64,000 nucleotides of DNA from Oceanobacillus zhaokaii (GTDB lineage Bacteria; Bacillota; Bacilli; Bacillales; Amphibacillaceae): the NCBI RefSeq assembly GCF_003352005.1, contig NZ_CP024848.1:3109001-3173000 (forward strand). Reading direction: 5' to 3'. Under the pieces are notes generated by a model. The model did no database searches and was not told the origin of the DNA. It was given only the letters and a program-made list of their open reading frames with translations. Positions 44,673 through 54,290 of this stretch are shown here, one piece after another. A program made the translations under genes and the position numbers. The number at the start of each line of letters is the position of its first letter. Positions within the stretch are counted from its first letter, which is position 1.

Positions 44673-45641
44673 CTAAACAAGCAATACTACCTTTCCTTGC
44701 AAGTGTTCTTCTTCAAAATAGCGATATGCCTCTGGCGCTTCGCTTAGTTTAAAGGTTTTATCGATAATGGCTTTTACTTTTCCCTCTTCAATTAGCTCTC
44801 GTAAAAACTCAAGATCTTTTTGATTCGCTCTTTGCAAAAAGAGGCTCATTTTTTTACTTCGACCAAGGAAAAGGAGTGGTCCCAGCAGTATCGTTTGAAG
44901 CAATTGGGAATCTCCACCACCAACGTTTACATAGATTCCACCATTGTTTAATTTTCGCTTATAAGTTGAAATAGATCTTGACCCATTTACACCTAATATT
45001 AGGTCATAGTTCTGGTCCCGCTCTGCAAAATCTGCTTTCGTATAATCAATTATATGGTCAGCACCAATTGATTGAACGAGGTCTACATTCCTTGTACTGA
45101 CAACTGCAGTTACTTCAGCGCCAAGTGCTTTAGCGATTTGAACCGCAAACAGTCCCACTCCACCTGAGCCACCATGAACTAAAACCTTCTGTCCTGGCTC
45201 AAGCTTGCCTTTATTCCTGATGGCCTGTAATGCTGTAACTGCCGCCATAGGTACTGCAGCTGCCTCCTCAAATGATAGATTATGAGGTTTTCGGACAATT
45301 GCTTCTTCCGGAACAGCTGCATACTCGGCAAAAGCACCCCATCCAGAGCCAGATAGGTCACCAAATACCTCGTCACCAGGTTGAAATTGGGTAATATTTT
45401 CTCCAACAGCTTCCACTGTTCCAGCCATATCCCCACCCGGTATTGGATATTTAGGTTTTCGCACACCAAAAACTAGTCGAGCAATTAATGGGTTCCCTTG
45501 TAATAGAAGCATATTCCCATAATTAATCGATGCTGCGTGAATTTTAACTAATACTTGGTGATCCAGTGGTTTTGGTTTTTCTATCTCATTAAATTGCAGT
45601 GTATCTGGCCCTCCGTATTCACTTGAAATAATTGCTTTCAA
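44673..45641 (-). CDS. NAD(P)-dependent MDR oxidoreductase (quinone-reductase type)
   Basis: Zinc-independent medium-chain dehydrogenase of 322 residues. VLVHGGSGGVGLFAVQIAKALGAEV is represented by its nucleotide-binding core GGSGGVGLFAVQIA; PGGDMAGTVEAVG and GDEVFGDLSGSGWGAFAEYA are typical, and the catalytic-zinc cysteine is absent. It likely reduces quinones or enals with NADPH. The start is a TTG at 45641 with GGAGGG 6 bases upstream. The Crp-like gene lies upstream on the same strand. Confidence 0.88.
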   Translation of the reverse strand: MKAIISSEYGGPDTLQFNEIEKPKPLDHQVLVKIHAASINYGNMLLLQGNPLIARLVFGVRKPKYPIPGGDMAGTVEAVGENITQFQPGDEVFGDLSGSGWGAFAEYAAVPEEAIVRKPHNLSFEEAAAVPMAAVTALQAIRNKGKLEPGQKVLVHGGSGGVGLFAVQIAKALGAEVTAVVSTRNVDLVQSIGADHIIDYTKADFAERDQNYDLILGVNGSRSISTYKRKLNNGGIYVNVGGGDSQLLQTILLGPLLFLGRSKKMSLFLQRANQKDLEFLRELIEEGKVKAIIDKTFKLSEAPEAYRYFEEEHLQGKVVLLV

Positions 45642-45738
45642 ACGTATCCCTCCATATATTCAGCTTCCAATCTTAGCTCCATTGTAATCTGGGAAAGTTG
45701 AAACGTCATTGACTTAAGTTAAGATTGGCCAACTATTT

Positions 45739-46323
45739 TCATATATCTTTATTCATACGCTTTTTAATTCTGCTTAATGACTCCGGAGTAACACCAAGAT
45801 AGCTTGCTAGTTGATGTTGGGGCACACGGGTAATTAAATCTGGTCGTTTACTTATAATGGATTTGTATCGTTCTTCAGGTGTCGAGCTAATGAATGCAGC
45901 GAATTCATTTTGTGTTTCGCCAAGATAGATTTCCGTCATTTTCCGAGTCATTATTTCCAGTTCGGAATACTGGCTATACATCTCCTGTTCCGTTTCAAAG
46001 TCACCGACAACCATTACAGTATCCTCAAGACAGGTTAATGAATATTTAGATGTTTGGCTGGAGTCTTGAAATGCAAAAATAAGGATTGCTTGTTCTTCTG
46101 TATAGAAGTTTGCAGTAACTTCCTTTCCAGATTCATTAATCGTATATTGTCTAACACAACCCTGCAATACAAAATAACATTTAGTAGTTGGAGCGTCACC
46201 CTGCCTAATGAGATAGGTCCCTTTTTTGTATTCCTCAATTAAAATAGCTTCTGTAATTTCCTGTTGCTCCTCTTCAGTAAGCTTGGTGAATTCAGTCATA
46301 TACTTCAACAGTTTCTCTCTCAT
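45739..46323 (-). CDS. Crp/Fnr-family transcriptional regulator
   Basis: Regulator of 194 residues: cyclic-nucleotide-like sensor domain (about 10-120; YLIRQGDAPTTKCYFVLQGCVRQY) and a short C-terminal helix-turn-helix (VPQHQLASYLGVTPESLSRI, about 165-185). No cysteine cluster for an Fe-S cluster is seen, so it is not an Fnr oxygen sensor. GGAAGGGGG lies before the ATG. It may control the downstream MDR gene 97 bases away on the same strand. Confidence 0.88.
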   Translation of the reverse strand: MREKLLKYMTEFTKLTEEEQQEITEAILIEEYKKGTYLIRQGDAPTTKCYFVLQGCVRQYTINESGKEVTANFYTEEQAILIFAFQDSSQTSKYSLTCLEDTVMVVGDFETEQEMYSQYSELEIMTRKMTEIYLGETQNEFAAFISSTPEERYKSIISKRPDLITRVPQHQLASYLGVTPESLSRIKKRMNKDI

Positions 46324-46406
46324 GTTATCCCCCTTCCAAGATTATGAATCGCGAAAGCTATAATAATTATTTTACTTGTTTAATCTTATATACTCAGCTT
46401 ATATAT

Positions 46407-46452
46407 AAAAAAGATATGATTTCCATAAATAATTGGAAATCATACCTTTTTA
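46407..46452 (-). terminator. terminator after the HAD gene
   Basis: Arms GGTATGATTTCCA / TGGAAATCATATC with an 8-base loop, then TTTTTTATA on the minus strand, directly behind the stop at 46459. The other strand also has a T run. Confidence 0.82.
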
Positions 46453-46458
46453 AAACAT

Positions 46459-47115
46459 TCAGCTTTCACACTGCGAAACTGACTTTCTTTCAATCTCTTT
46501 GATTGTATCTGCAAGCACGTCAAATTGATCAATACTATATTCATAATCCGTCACTTCGCCAAAGCCATATGCAGCAAAGATGAATGGAATTCCTGCTTCT
46601 CTTGCAGCCTGCTGATCACCCACTGTATCGCCAACATAGACAGGGCTTGCCAACTGATTTCTCTCCATGACCAGTTTAATATTTTCTCCCTTGGAAAGCC
46701 CAGTTCTGCCCGGATTTTCATAGTCAATAAAATATTTCTCTAAACCATGATATTTATAAAAAGCTTCAATATACCCATCCTGGCAATTACTCACAATAAA
46801 AAGCTTATACTTACTGGAGAGCATTTTCAATGTATGTTCCACATTTTCATATAGAACCCCGCCTTGCTTAGCAAGATAACTATTTTCTAAATCACAGCAT
46901 GCTTGAATAATTTCTGCTCGCATGTCCTTGTCCAATTCAGGTAATAGCTTCTCCCCTAATTGATCAAAAGGAAGTCCCATTACCTGGCGCAAATCATCCT
47001 TCGTTATTTCTCGGTTTAGTTGTTTATTTTGGGTAAGGACATTGTTCCAAGCATCGACTACGGTATCTATTGAATCCCATAAAGTCCCATCTAAATCAAA
47101 AATAATGCCGTTCAT
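46459..47115 (-). CDS. HAD-superfamily hydrolase (phosphoglycolate phosphatase-like)
   Basis: HAD hydrolase of 218 residues: motif I FDLDGTLWDS, helical cap (about 17-85), motif II FIVSNCQDG, a lysine in GLSKGENI, and motif IV PVYVGDTVGDQQAARE. It should dephosphorylate a small metabolite; the natural substrate is unknown. The ATG at 47115 has GAAGGAG 11 bases upstream; the open frame runs on 16 codons through the R5 repeat without a ribosome site. It is behind the SEC-C gene on the same strand. Confidence 0.87.
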   Translation of the reverse strand: MNGIIFDLDGTLWDSIDTVVDAWNNVLTQNKQLNREITKDDLRQVMGLPFDQLGEKLLPELDKDMRAEIIQACCDLENSYLAKQGGVLYENVEHTLKMLSSKYKLFIVSNCQDGYIEAFYKYHGLEKYFIDYENPGRTGLSKGENIKLVMERNQLASPVYVGDTVGDQQAAREAGIPFIFAAYGFGEVTDYEYSIDQFDVLADTIKEIERKSVSQCES

Positions 47116-47135
47116 AAATGTATGCGCTCCTTCTT

Positions 47136-47164
47136 TTGACAAAATTCGGGGAGTGACAGGCACT
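47136..47164 (-). repeat. short dispersed repeat, copy R5
   Basis: Minus strand GTGCCTGTCACTCCCCGAAT then TTTGTCAAAA; 20 bases behind the SEC-C gene stop and just before the ribosome site of the HAD gene. Confidence 0.65.
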
Positions 47165-47184
47165 CAGGAAGAGCAAAGGCACTT

Positions 47185-48390
47185 CTATCTCCCGCAGCAT
47201 TTTTTGTATTTTTTCCCACTGCCGCATGGACATGGGTCGTTTCTGCCGATTTTTACTTTTTTCTTTCCAGCCTTTTGGTTGGATATTGAATTCGGCAATG
47301 CTTGGTTACGATTTGGGCTTAACTCCATTGATGTATGGCCTTTAAGAATCCATTTTCTAGTGTTATTCATCAGATTAATAAGCTGATCCATTAACATCTG
47401 AACAGTTTCAAATGACTTTAATTCAAGCACGTCTCCTAAATATTGCAAGATGTCATTTGAAGTATAATCATTTTTTATTGCATATACGCATTCTTCCACA
47501 TAGACTTCAGCTTGTTTCCGATCAATATCGTAATGCTCTGTGATAAAGTTCATTAATTGTAAATAGCTCTCATTTCGATCCACAAACTCTGGCTCCCCAG
47601 CTGTAAGGACCTCATTTTTTGTAAATGGATAATAGGCTACATTCGCTCTAGACTGGTGTTCTCCCATTATTTTACCAGGATTAGACACTCTAATATTCGA
47701 GTAGACTTCACTTTCAAGCCGGAGATCCTCACGATAAGATACTGCATCATGAATCACTTCAATATAATCTGAAGTGTTTAATGCCTCATTCGTATGTTCC
47801 TCCACCATTTCTTCTAATTGTAAGAGGCTTAATGTCCCATAATAATACAATAGACCTCTAGTAAGCTTAATCCAATCGGTATTTCGTTTTACTGTTGACC
47901 GTAGGCTTACATCTGTACCCATTGATAGAATCAGTTTGATAAGATCCTCAGGTACTGCTAAAACTTTTTTCTCATTAAATGTGCCAGTAAAGACAAACCC
48001 ACTAGTACGGAGATAATTAATCTGTTGAGAATCTAAATCTGGGGACTCTATATAGCCACCGCTTCGAGCAATTTTTAACAGTAAATTAAAACGCTCGTAA
48101 TCTAGTTTGAGGAAAAACGCCTTCAATAAATCTGGGATTCTTTCTTCAAGCAATCCACTTAGTTCAGCCTTTTTCAAACTGCTAGCATTTTTAATATTAA
48201 AATACTTCCTAATATCGTCTAAATCGGATTTTGTATATGTACTTAACCCTTCATGCAATGTAAGTGGAACACTGATTGAACTCCAATGCTTTTTATACTC
48301 TTTTTCATCTATATTGCTCTCGGTATATTTTATACCCTCCAGCATATTTAGCATGCCTTGTTTTAATTCTTTCTCTATTTTTTCGCTCAT
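47185..48390 (-). CDS. SEC-C motif protein with a Rho-N/SAP-like segment
   Basis: Protein of 401 residues ending in a SEC-C zinc-binding motif (RNDPCPCGSGKKYKKCC). A small helical segment near 55-90 (TKSDLDDIRKYFNIKNASS, then KKAELSGLL) resembles Rho-N or SAP-like nucleic-acid binding modules. The middle is helical without recognised motifs. SEC-C tails bind Zn and often mediate contact with SecB-like or nucleic-acid partners; the role here is unknown. The start is the ATG at 48390; the ribosome site is modest (GGTAGTGAG). Confidence 0.78.
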   Translation of the reverse strand: MSEKIEKELKQGMLNMLEGIKYTESNIDEKEYKKHWSSISVPLTLHEGLSTYTKSDLDDIRKYFNIKNASSLKKAELSGLLEERIPDLLKAFFLKLDYERFNLLLKIARSGGYIESPDLDSQQINYLRTSGFVFTGTFNEKKVLAVPEDLIKLILSMGTDVSLRSTVKRNTDWIKLTRGLLYYYGTLSLLQLEEMVEEHTNEALNTSDYIEVIHDAVSYREDLRLESEVYSNIRVSNPGKIMGEHQSRANVAYYPFTKNEVLTAGEPEFVDRNESYLQLMNFITEHYDIDRKQAEVYVEECVYAIKNDYTSNDILQYLGDVLELKSFETVQMLMDQLINLMNNTRKWILKGHTSMELSPNRNQALPNSISNQKAGKKKVKIGRNDPCPCGSGKKYKKCCGR

Positions 48391-48554
48391 AATATATCTC
48401 ACTACCTTCCAATCATCTATTATACCAAACTTGAGCGGGATACTTAAGTATGGATTTAATGGACAGTTTGGAAGCTTCTTACAGCGATTGATTCAAGTAC
48501 TTCAGATAAACTAGAGCAGTTTCTATTATAAGCTGCATTTTATTCTCCACAAAT

Positions 48555-48609
48555 ATAAAACGGATCAATAAATCATTGCATTATTTGTTCACAATGAAAT
48601 TATTGATCC
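48555..48609 (-). terminator. terminator after the second sugar ABC operon
   Basis: GGATCAATAA / TTATTGATCC with an inner TTCATTG / CAATGA pair, followed by GTTTTAT on the minus strand; about 47 bases behind the last gene. Confidence 0.72.
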
Positions 48610-48655
48610 TTTATAATCAAATTCCTATATTTTTCTTAAAGAATCTATATAAATC

Positions 48656-49663
48656 TTATTCAGTAATTTCCCGTATTTCCACACGCCTGCCCTGTGTATT
48701 AGACAGGACTGCGGCTTGATTAATTACTGTTAAATTCATCACATCTTCTTTCGTAATAACAGGTGGATTATCAGAATCGATATCGGCCACCCATTGCTCC
48801 ATTGGTGTAAAAGAATCCGCTCCATTTCCCTCTATTTCCACCAACCGATTATTATCGACATGTATACTATTCAGACTTACTTCTCCATCCTTCAGCATAA
48901 TTGTGCCTTCTGTTCCATACAGCTCCAATTGAAATGGACTGCCATGTGATAAGAATCCTGTTTCAATAATACCGATTGCTCCTGAATGATACTCAACTAT
49001 CACTGCCGCGCTATCATCAACGTCCTTGCTAATCTGTGGCTGGAGCCTAGCATATACTGCTTGAACTGGTCCTGCAAGTCGATTAGTTAAATAGATTGGA
49101 TGTGCGCCGAGATCAATGAGTGAGCCGCCACCTGTTTTCTCTTTATCATAGAATCTCACAGGAAGCCATCCCTGTTCGGAACCATCAGCTGCTACCCCGC
49201 CATTATGTGCTAACCTGCAGCGTATCGTTGTCAGTTCCCCAAGCCAGCCGTTTTCAATTGCTTGATTGGCGTACAAATAATCACTCTCTGTTAATCTAGG
49301 TAATGATACCATCATTTTCACATCGTTTTCCTCAACTGCATCAAAGATTTTTTTGCAATCTTCAATAGTAAATGCCAATACTTTTTCCGTATAAATATGC
49401 TTTTTATGCTTTGCGGCTGCTGCAATAACTTCTGTATGCATACTTGTTGGAGTAGTTACAATAACTGCATCGACATCTGAATTGGATAAAACCGCTTCCA
49501 AATCTTTTTCAAAAGGAACACCTAATTCACCAGCCCATACCTCTCCACGCTCTGGATCTTCATCCCAAACCTGTACTATGTTAAGCTGCTCATTCGCCCC
49601 TGCTTCTTTTGCGTAATCATCGGCATGAACATGCCATCTGCTTAATAATGCAACATTTATCAT
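48656..49663 (-). CDS. Gfo/Idh/MocA family dehydrogenase (second of pair)
   Basis: NAD(P)-dependent oxidoreductase of 335 residues. N-terminal Rossmann fold (INVALLSRWHVHADDY, atypical, without the usual GxGxxG), then IVTTPTSMH, HIYTEKVLAF and the catalytic-type GGGSLIDLGAHPIYL with His. The motif EKV stands where EKP is usual, and the dinucleotide loop is altered, so cofactor use may differ from that of its neighbour. The ATG at 49663 (GGAG 10 bases upstream) is chosen; an ATG at 49684 overlaps the previous stop. Last gene of the operon; probably acts on the imported sugar. Confidence 0.85.
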   Translation of the reverse strand: MINVALLSRWHVHADDYAKEAGANEQLNIVQVWDEDPERGEVWAGELGVPFEKDLEAVLSNSDVDAVIVTTPTSMHTEVIAAAAKHKKHIYTEKVLAFTIEDCKKIFDAVEENDVKMMVSLPRLTESDYLYANQAIENGWLGELTTIRCRLAHNGGVAADGSEQGWLPVRFYDKEKTGGGSLIDLGAHPIYLTNRLAGPVQAVYARLQPQISKDVDDSAAVIVEYHSGAIGIIETGFLSHGSPFQLELYGTEGTIMLKDGEVSLNSIHVDNNRLVEIEGNGADSFTPMEQWVADIDSDNPPVITKEDVMNLTVINQAAVLSNTQGRRVEIREITE

Positions 49664-49683
49664 ATGTCTCTTGCTCCTCTCCA

Positions 49684-50766
49684 TTAATTAAAATATACCG
49701 CTTTACCTGTCTTCGAAGATTCATAGATTGCCTCCAAAATTTGGGTTACTACGAATGCTTCTGAAGGTTTAACTGTCGGTTCAGTATCATTTAAAATGCT
49801 CTCAATCCAAAGACGGGCTTCTAATTCTGCATCACTTTCCTCTGTTCCATCATAAAAAGCAACACCATCCGCACCTAATGCAATATTCGTTGTATAAAGC
49901 TTCCCGAAATTTTCCCCATTTATTCGTAAGCCATTCTTCATATCTGCTCCGCCCTCTGTACCACTAAGCGAGCATTTTGCTTCATCTACATCAAGCGAAT
50001 TAATAGCCCAGCTTGATTCAAGTATAATAGTTGCTCCGTTTTCCATTGTAATAAAACCAAATGCCGAATCCTCAACCGTAAACTTCTCTGGATCCCATGG
50101 TCCCCATGCATTTGCTGCATCTTTTTTCTTACCAAGCTTGTGAAATACGGATCCCATTACTGCTTTTGGCTTGTAATTGTCCATCATCCAAAGTGTCAAA
50201 TCCAGTGCATGTGTACCAATATCGATTAAAGGTCCTCCACCTTGTTTTTCTTCATCTAGAAATACTCCCCAAGTTGGAACAGCACGTCTTCGAATTGCGT
50301 GTGCTTTAGCAAAGTACACTTCCCCTAAATCACCTCGTCTGCTCACCTTATGTAGATATTGACTGTCTGCTCGGAAGCGATTATTGTAACCGATTGTTAA
50401 TTTCTTTCCTGATCTTTCAGCAGCTTCCACCATTCTTTTCGCTTCTTCTGATGTTTTCGCCATCGGTTTTTCACACATGACATGCTTCCCTGATTCCAGT
50501 GCAGCAATTGATATTTCTGCATGTGAATTATTCGGTGTACAAACATGGACAACGTCAATTGTCGTATCCTGTAATAACTCTTTATAATCACTATATACTT
50601 TAGCATCCGTGATACCATATGCTGCTGCAGCCTTCTCCGCTCTCTCTATTACGATATCACAAAAAGCAACTAGCTCCACTTGTTTAACCTTTTTTAAACT
50701 TGGAAGATGTTTGCCGTTTGCAATTCCTCCACATCCAATAATTGCAACTTTTAACTTTTCAGCCAT
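49684..50766 (-). CDS. Gfo/Idh/MocA family dehydrogenase (first of pair)
   Basis: Oxidoreductase of 360 residues with an intact dinucleotide motif (VAIIGCGGIANGKHLPSL), VHVCTPNNSH, the EKP motif HVMCEKPMAKT and the catalytic GGGPLIDIGTHALDL. It likely oxidises a sugar, inositol-like or amino-sugar compound taken up by the adjacent transporter. The ATG at 50766 has AAGGG 8 bases upstream. It overlaps or nearly touches the next Gfo/Idh gene, and both follow the ABC genes. Confidence 0.9.
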   Translation of the reverse strand: MAEKLKVAIIGCGGIANGKHLPSLKKVKQVELVAFCDIVIERAEKAAAAYGITDAKVYSDYKELLQDTTIDVVHVCTPNNSHAEISIAALESGKHVMCEKPMAKTSEEAKRMVEAAERSGKKLTIGYNNRFRADSQYLHKVSRRGDLGEVYFAKAHAIRRRAVPTWGVFLDEEKQGGGPLIDIGTHALDLTLWMMDNYKPKAVMGSVFHKLGKKKDAANAWGPWDPEKFTVEDSAFGFITMENGATIILESSWAINSLDVDEAKCSLSGTEGGADMKNGLRINGENFGKLYTTNIALGADGVAFYDGTEESDAELEARLWIESILNDTEPTVKPSEAFVVTQILEAIYESSKTGKAVYFN

Positions 50767-50806
50767 AAGACCCACCCTTTATTTTTTAATTTTTAACAGT
50801 AAACAA

Positions 50807-51631
50807 TTAACCCTTTGTAGCTCCGCCAAGACTAAACCCTTTAGACATATACCTTTGTGATAAATAATATAGAATTACAACTGGAGCAGAATATAGAACA
50901 GAAAAAGCTGCTAGTTCTCCGTAATTAACTAACCCATAATTACCAAAAAACTGGAATATCGTAACGGATGCCGGCATTTTCTCAGGAGATTGAATTAAAA
51001 TATATGGTACGAAAAAGTTTCCCCAGCTTCCTGTGTACGTAAAGATTAATACGGTAAATGTTCCTGGGAGCATTAAAGGTGCTACAATTCTTCTTATGCC
51101 CACCCACACGGAAGCACCATCAACCCAAGCAGATTCCTCTAACTCTAGTGGTACTGAATCCATGAAGTTTTTCATCATCCATATTGCATAAGGCAGTGAT
51201 GTACCAGCCGTGAAAAGCATGACTGCCCATAACTTGTCCACGAAATTGAATATCAAAAACATTTGAAACACAGGAACAATAACTGCAGTCATCGGTAATG
51301 ATGTTAGAAATAAAATCGTATATAAAAATGACTTTTTATAGGATGGTTTATACCTTGACAACGGATAAGCAGCTAGAATACTAACAAGTACAACAATGAT
51401 CGATTGCCCACCAGACAAAAATATTCCTATTAAAAAGGACCTAATGATTGATGGATCGCTCAGAATCCCCATATAGTTTTGAAAGGTGTACTTTTCAGGT
51501 ATCTTTAACGCTTGAATTGCTGAACTATCTATCGACGCTACTAGCATCCATAACAGCGGTAAAATAAAGATAATCCCCAAACATACAAGTATAGCGTGAT
51601 GTATTATTTTTTCTGTTCTCCCAATTCTCAT
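50807..51631 (-). CDS. sugar ABC permease, MalG type
   Basis: Permease of 274 residues with six membrane segments and the EAA loop ELEESAWVDGASVWVGI. It pairs with the next permease for import of a carbohydrate. GGGGAG lies before the ATG. It is the third gene of the operon, 12 bases behind the MalF-type gene. Confidence 0.9.
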   Translation of the reverse strand: MRIGRTEKIIHHAILVCLGIIFILPLLWMLVASIDSSAIQALKIPEKYTFQNYMGILSDPSIIRSFLIGIFLSGGQSIIVVLVSILAAYPLSRYKPSYKKSFLYTILFLTSLPMTAVIVPVFQMFLIFNFVDKLWAVMLFTAGTSLPYAIWMMKNFMDSVPLELEESAWVDGASVWVGIRRIVAPLMLPGTFTVLIFTYTGSWGNFFVPYILIQSPEKMPASVTIFQFFGNYGLVNYGELAAFSVLYSAPVVILYYLSQRYMSKGFSLGGATKG

Positions 51632-51643
51632 GCTACTCTCCCC

Positions 51644-52546
51644 TTATATTTTCACCTTAAGAAATCGCAAATATAATAGACTAAACAGAGCCCCAATTAT
51701 TAATATTACTAATGAGATTGCTGTTCCATAGCCTAATTGATAACTCACAAACGCCTGTTGATACATGTATATCGGTAAAGTCATGGTCGCGTTTCCTGGG
51801 CCACCGCCAGTCATTGCGTAGATTAAGGTGAATACCCCTAAAGTTTGTAATGTTACAAGCATTAAATTTGTCGTGATGGTTCCTTTAACGATAGGAATCG
51901 TTATATTTCTAACAATTCTCCATCTGCTTGCACCATCCATGACTGCTGCCTCTTCGACTTCCAAAGGTATATCATCTAAAGCTGCTTGAAAAGCCATCAT
52001 AGAAAAAGCCGTCCCACGCCATATATTCGCCACTACAACACTAACCATCGGGTACTCAAAGAGAAATGCAATTGGTTCGATTCCAGATAAGGCTGTGATA
52101 ATGCTATTTAGCGTTCCATTATCTCCTAAAAAAGCGACCCAGCTAAATCCAACAACAATTTCTGGTGTTACCCATGCTGCAATTACGGTAATACCAATCG
52201 CCCTACGAAAGGTAGAATTTTTCCCCTTCATTAAAAACGCGATTAAAAAGCCCAAAAAACATTGGCCTATAATAGCAGAAAATAAAACAAAAATGAGCGT
52301 TTTTCCAATACTGTTATATAATTCCGCATCATTAAACATTTGGACAAAATTATCAAAGCCCACAAATTTAAGGTTTTGTGCCTGGGTACCAGTGAGTGCT
52401 AGATTGGTAAATGAAAATACGATTGTTAATAGCATTGGAGTAAGAAAGAATATTAATAGTAATATCAATGCAGGCGATAAAAAAATAGATGACTTGATAT
52501 TATCCGATATTTTCTTCTTACCTGAAATATTAGGTGTAACTTCCAT
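51644..52546 (-). CDS. sugar ABC permease, MalF type
   Basis: Permease of 300 residues with six membrane segments; EAA loop EVEEAAVMDGASRWRIV and MTGGGPGNATMTLPIYMYQ are as expected. GGGGG lies before the ATG at 52546. No ATPase gene is found in this operon, so a shared one (for example the UgpC-like protein at 40454-41539) must energise it. Confidence 0.9.
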   Translation of the reverse strand: MEVTPNISGKKKISDNIKSSIFLSPALILLLIFFLTPMLLTIVFSFTNLALTGTQAQNLKFVGFDNFVQMFNDAELYNSIGKTLIFVLFSAIIGQCFLGFLIAFLMKGKNSTFRRAIGITVIAAWVTPEIVVGFSWVAFLGDNGTLNSIITALSGIEPIAFLFEYPMVSVVVANIWRGTAFSMMAFQAALDDIPLEVEEAAVMDGASRWRIVRNITIPIVKGTITTNLMLVTLQTLGVFTLIYAMTGGGPGNATMTLPIYMYQQAFVSYQLGYGTAISLVILIIGALFSLLYLRFLKVKI

Positions 52547-52615
52547 TTCATTTCCCCCACTTTATATTTGATATTGAAAACGAGGAATAAAATATTTTTA
52601 TTCCTCATTCAACAT

Positions 52616-53980
52616 CTAATAAACGTTTTCTTCCCCCACAATGTCTGTTACTTTTGATTTATAATTAGCAGCTGCCTCTTCAGGTGACATCGTTCCACTC
52701 GCAACTGCCTCTACCGCATTTTGAATTTCAATTGAAACGTTTGGATATAAGTCATTCTTCGGTCTGAAATTTGCATTCTCCAATGCTTTTGTAGCCTGTT
52801 CGATTAATGGACGTTCTAAATAATCGCTGCTTTCTGCTGAATCATTCCTAACCGCTAATGTACCCCCAGTAAGCGCTCGCTTTGTTTGTAAATCTTCTGT
52901 GCTCATTGCTTGTATCACTTTCCATGCCACATCATGATTTTTCGACTTCTCAGGAATAGACCAACCCCAACCACCGGACATCGTTATAAACCCAGGTGAT
53001 TGCCCATCCTTTGTCGGGAAAGGTACGAAGCCAAGTGTTGCTTCAATATCTTCTAGTGGATGTGCTCCACCTTCTGTATAGTGTGCAATGTTCCAGTTCC
53101 CATCCAGCACCATTCCAACACCACCAGTTGGCAATAAATCTTGAGTCATGACAGAGCTATAATTTGCATTAAGAGCAATTGAAAGAGATGGCCCTAAGTC
53201 ACGCTTATTCATGATTTCGTCAACGAAAACTAAAGAATCAGTGATTCCTTGCCCATTAACATTCCATTTGCCATTTTCACCATCATATAAAGTTTCCCCA
53301 GTCCCATAGAGCAGCATTTCAAATGTTTGCATGGAAACTGCCTCACCATTTGCTTTTGCTACATTCATCGCAAATGGTACTACATCAGCATTCTCTTCCT
53401 TTATAGTTTCGGCTGCGGCATAAACATCTTCCCAGCTTTTAGGCTCCCAATCGCTTGGTAGTCCAGCTGCTTCAAAAACCTCCTTGTTAAACCAGATACC
53501 CCGTGAATCTGTTGTTGTCGGTATACCATAAACAGTTCCATCATCACCTGTGGTTCCGGATTTTATATTTTCAATAAAATTATCCCATTCATCCCATGAT
53601 TCTACGTACTCATCTAATGGTTTTAAATAACCAGCATTAGCATCGGCACTCAGCATAAATGTGTCTTCAGATACGATATCAGGTGCTGTTTCAGCAGATT
53701 GCATTGTCAATGCTACCTTAGAGAAATAATCGCCTTCACTAGCGGTTATTGGCGAAAGTACTATGTCGATATCTTCATTTTCTGATTCAAAGTCTGCTTC
53801 AAATCCCTCGAGATACCTTTTTATATTATCCTGTTCACCCAATCCCCTCCATGTTATTTTTATTTCAGTTTTACCGCTCTTTGAATCAGAGTTACCACTC
53901 GCATTATCCGAATCCGAACATGCACTTAGTAGTAATATTCCAGATAATAAAATTGGTACAAACATTTTCCTTTTAAGCAT
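52616..53980 (-). CDS. sugar ABC substrate-binding lipoprotein
   Basis: Extracellular solute-binding protein of 454 residues, lipid-anchored through Cys21 (LLLSACSDSD). It is of solute-binding family 1: ITWRGLGEQDNIKRYLEGF, then RGIWFNKEVFEAAGLP and MVLDGNWNIAHY. The sugar is unknown; the two Gfo/Idh enzymes downstream suggest a polyol or uncommon sugar. GGAAGG lies 9 bases before the ATG at 53980, preferred to the ATG at 53989 that touches it. First gene of the operon. Confidence 0.9.
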   Translation of the reverse strand: MLKRKMFVPILLSGILLLSACSDSDNASGNSDSKSGKTEIKITWRGLGEQDNIKRYLEGFEADFESENEDIDIVLSPITASEGDYFSKVALTMQSAETAPDIVSEDTFMLSADANAGYLKPLDEYVESWDEWDNFIENIKSGTTGDDGTVYGIPTTTDSRGIWFNKEVFEAAGLPSDWEPKSWEDVYAAAETIKEENADVVPFAMNVAKANGEAVSMQTFEMLLYGTGETLYDGENGKWNVNGQGITDSLVFVDEIMNKRDLGPSLSIALNANYSSVMTQDLLPTGGVGMVLDGNWNIAHYTEGGAHPLEDIEATLGFVPFPTKDGQSPGFITMSGGWGWSIPEKSKNHDVAWKVIQAMSTEDLQTKRALTGGTLAVRNDSAESSDYLERPLIEQATKALENANFRPKNDLYPNVSIEIQNAVEAVASGTMSPEEAAANYKSKVTDIVGEENVY

Positions 53981-54080
53981 CCATACCATTCCTTCCAGAT
54001 TTTTTTAAATAGTAGAGATCAAAACTTTTCCCCCCTAGACTGGCTAAACACACCACCCTTCAAATTGCACTAACTAGCAC

Positions 54081-54109
54081 ATTCAAAGTTGTATTTTCAG
54101 TATTGTCAA
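54081..54109 (-). promoter_or_regulatory. promoter of the second sugar ABC operon
   Basis: TTGACA (54109-54104, perfect -35) and TTGAAT (54086-54081) with a 17-base spacer. A cre-like sequence with one base missing, TGTAAGCGCTACA, lies 40 bases upstream on the same strand. Confidence 0.65.
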
Positions 54110-54226
54110 CAATTGGTGAGTGCCTCCATGACAGTAATTGTAGCGCTTACATTTAAAACCTGCAATATCGTTTTTTTGTCATTATACTCAACTTTTGTTA
54201 TATATCTACTATTCTGTATACTATTC

Positions 54227-54272
54227 TTCATTTTGTATATGATTTATGCTATATTAAATGTAAACGTTATCA
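54227..54272 (+). promoter_or_regulatory. promoter of the AraC-type gene with cre box at the start site
   Basis: TTCATT (54227-54232) and TATATT (54250-54255) with 17 bases between. ATGTAAACGTTATCA (54258-54272) is a full cre match and would cover the transcription start, so CcpA should repress the regulator gene. Confidence 0.65.
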
Positions 54273-54290
54273 TATTATTAAGGAGTGGAC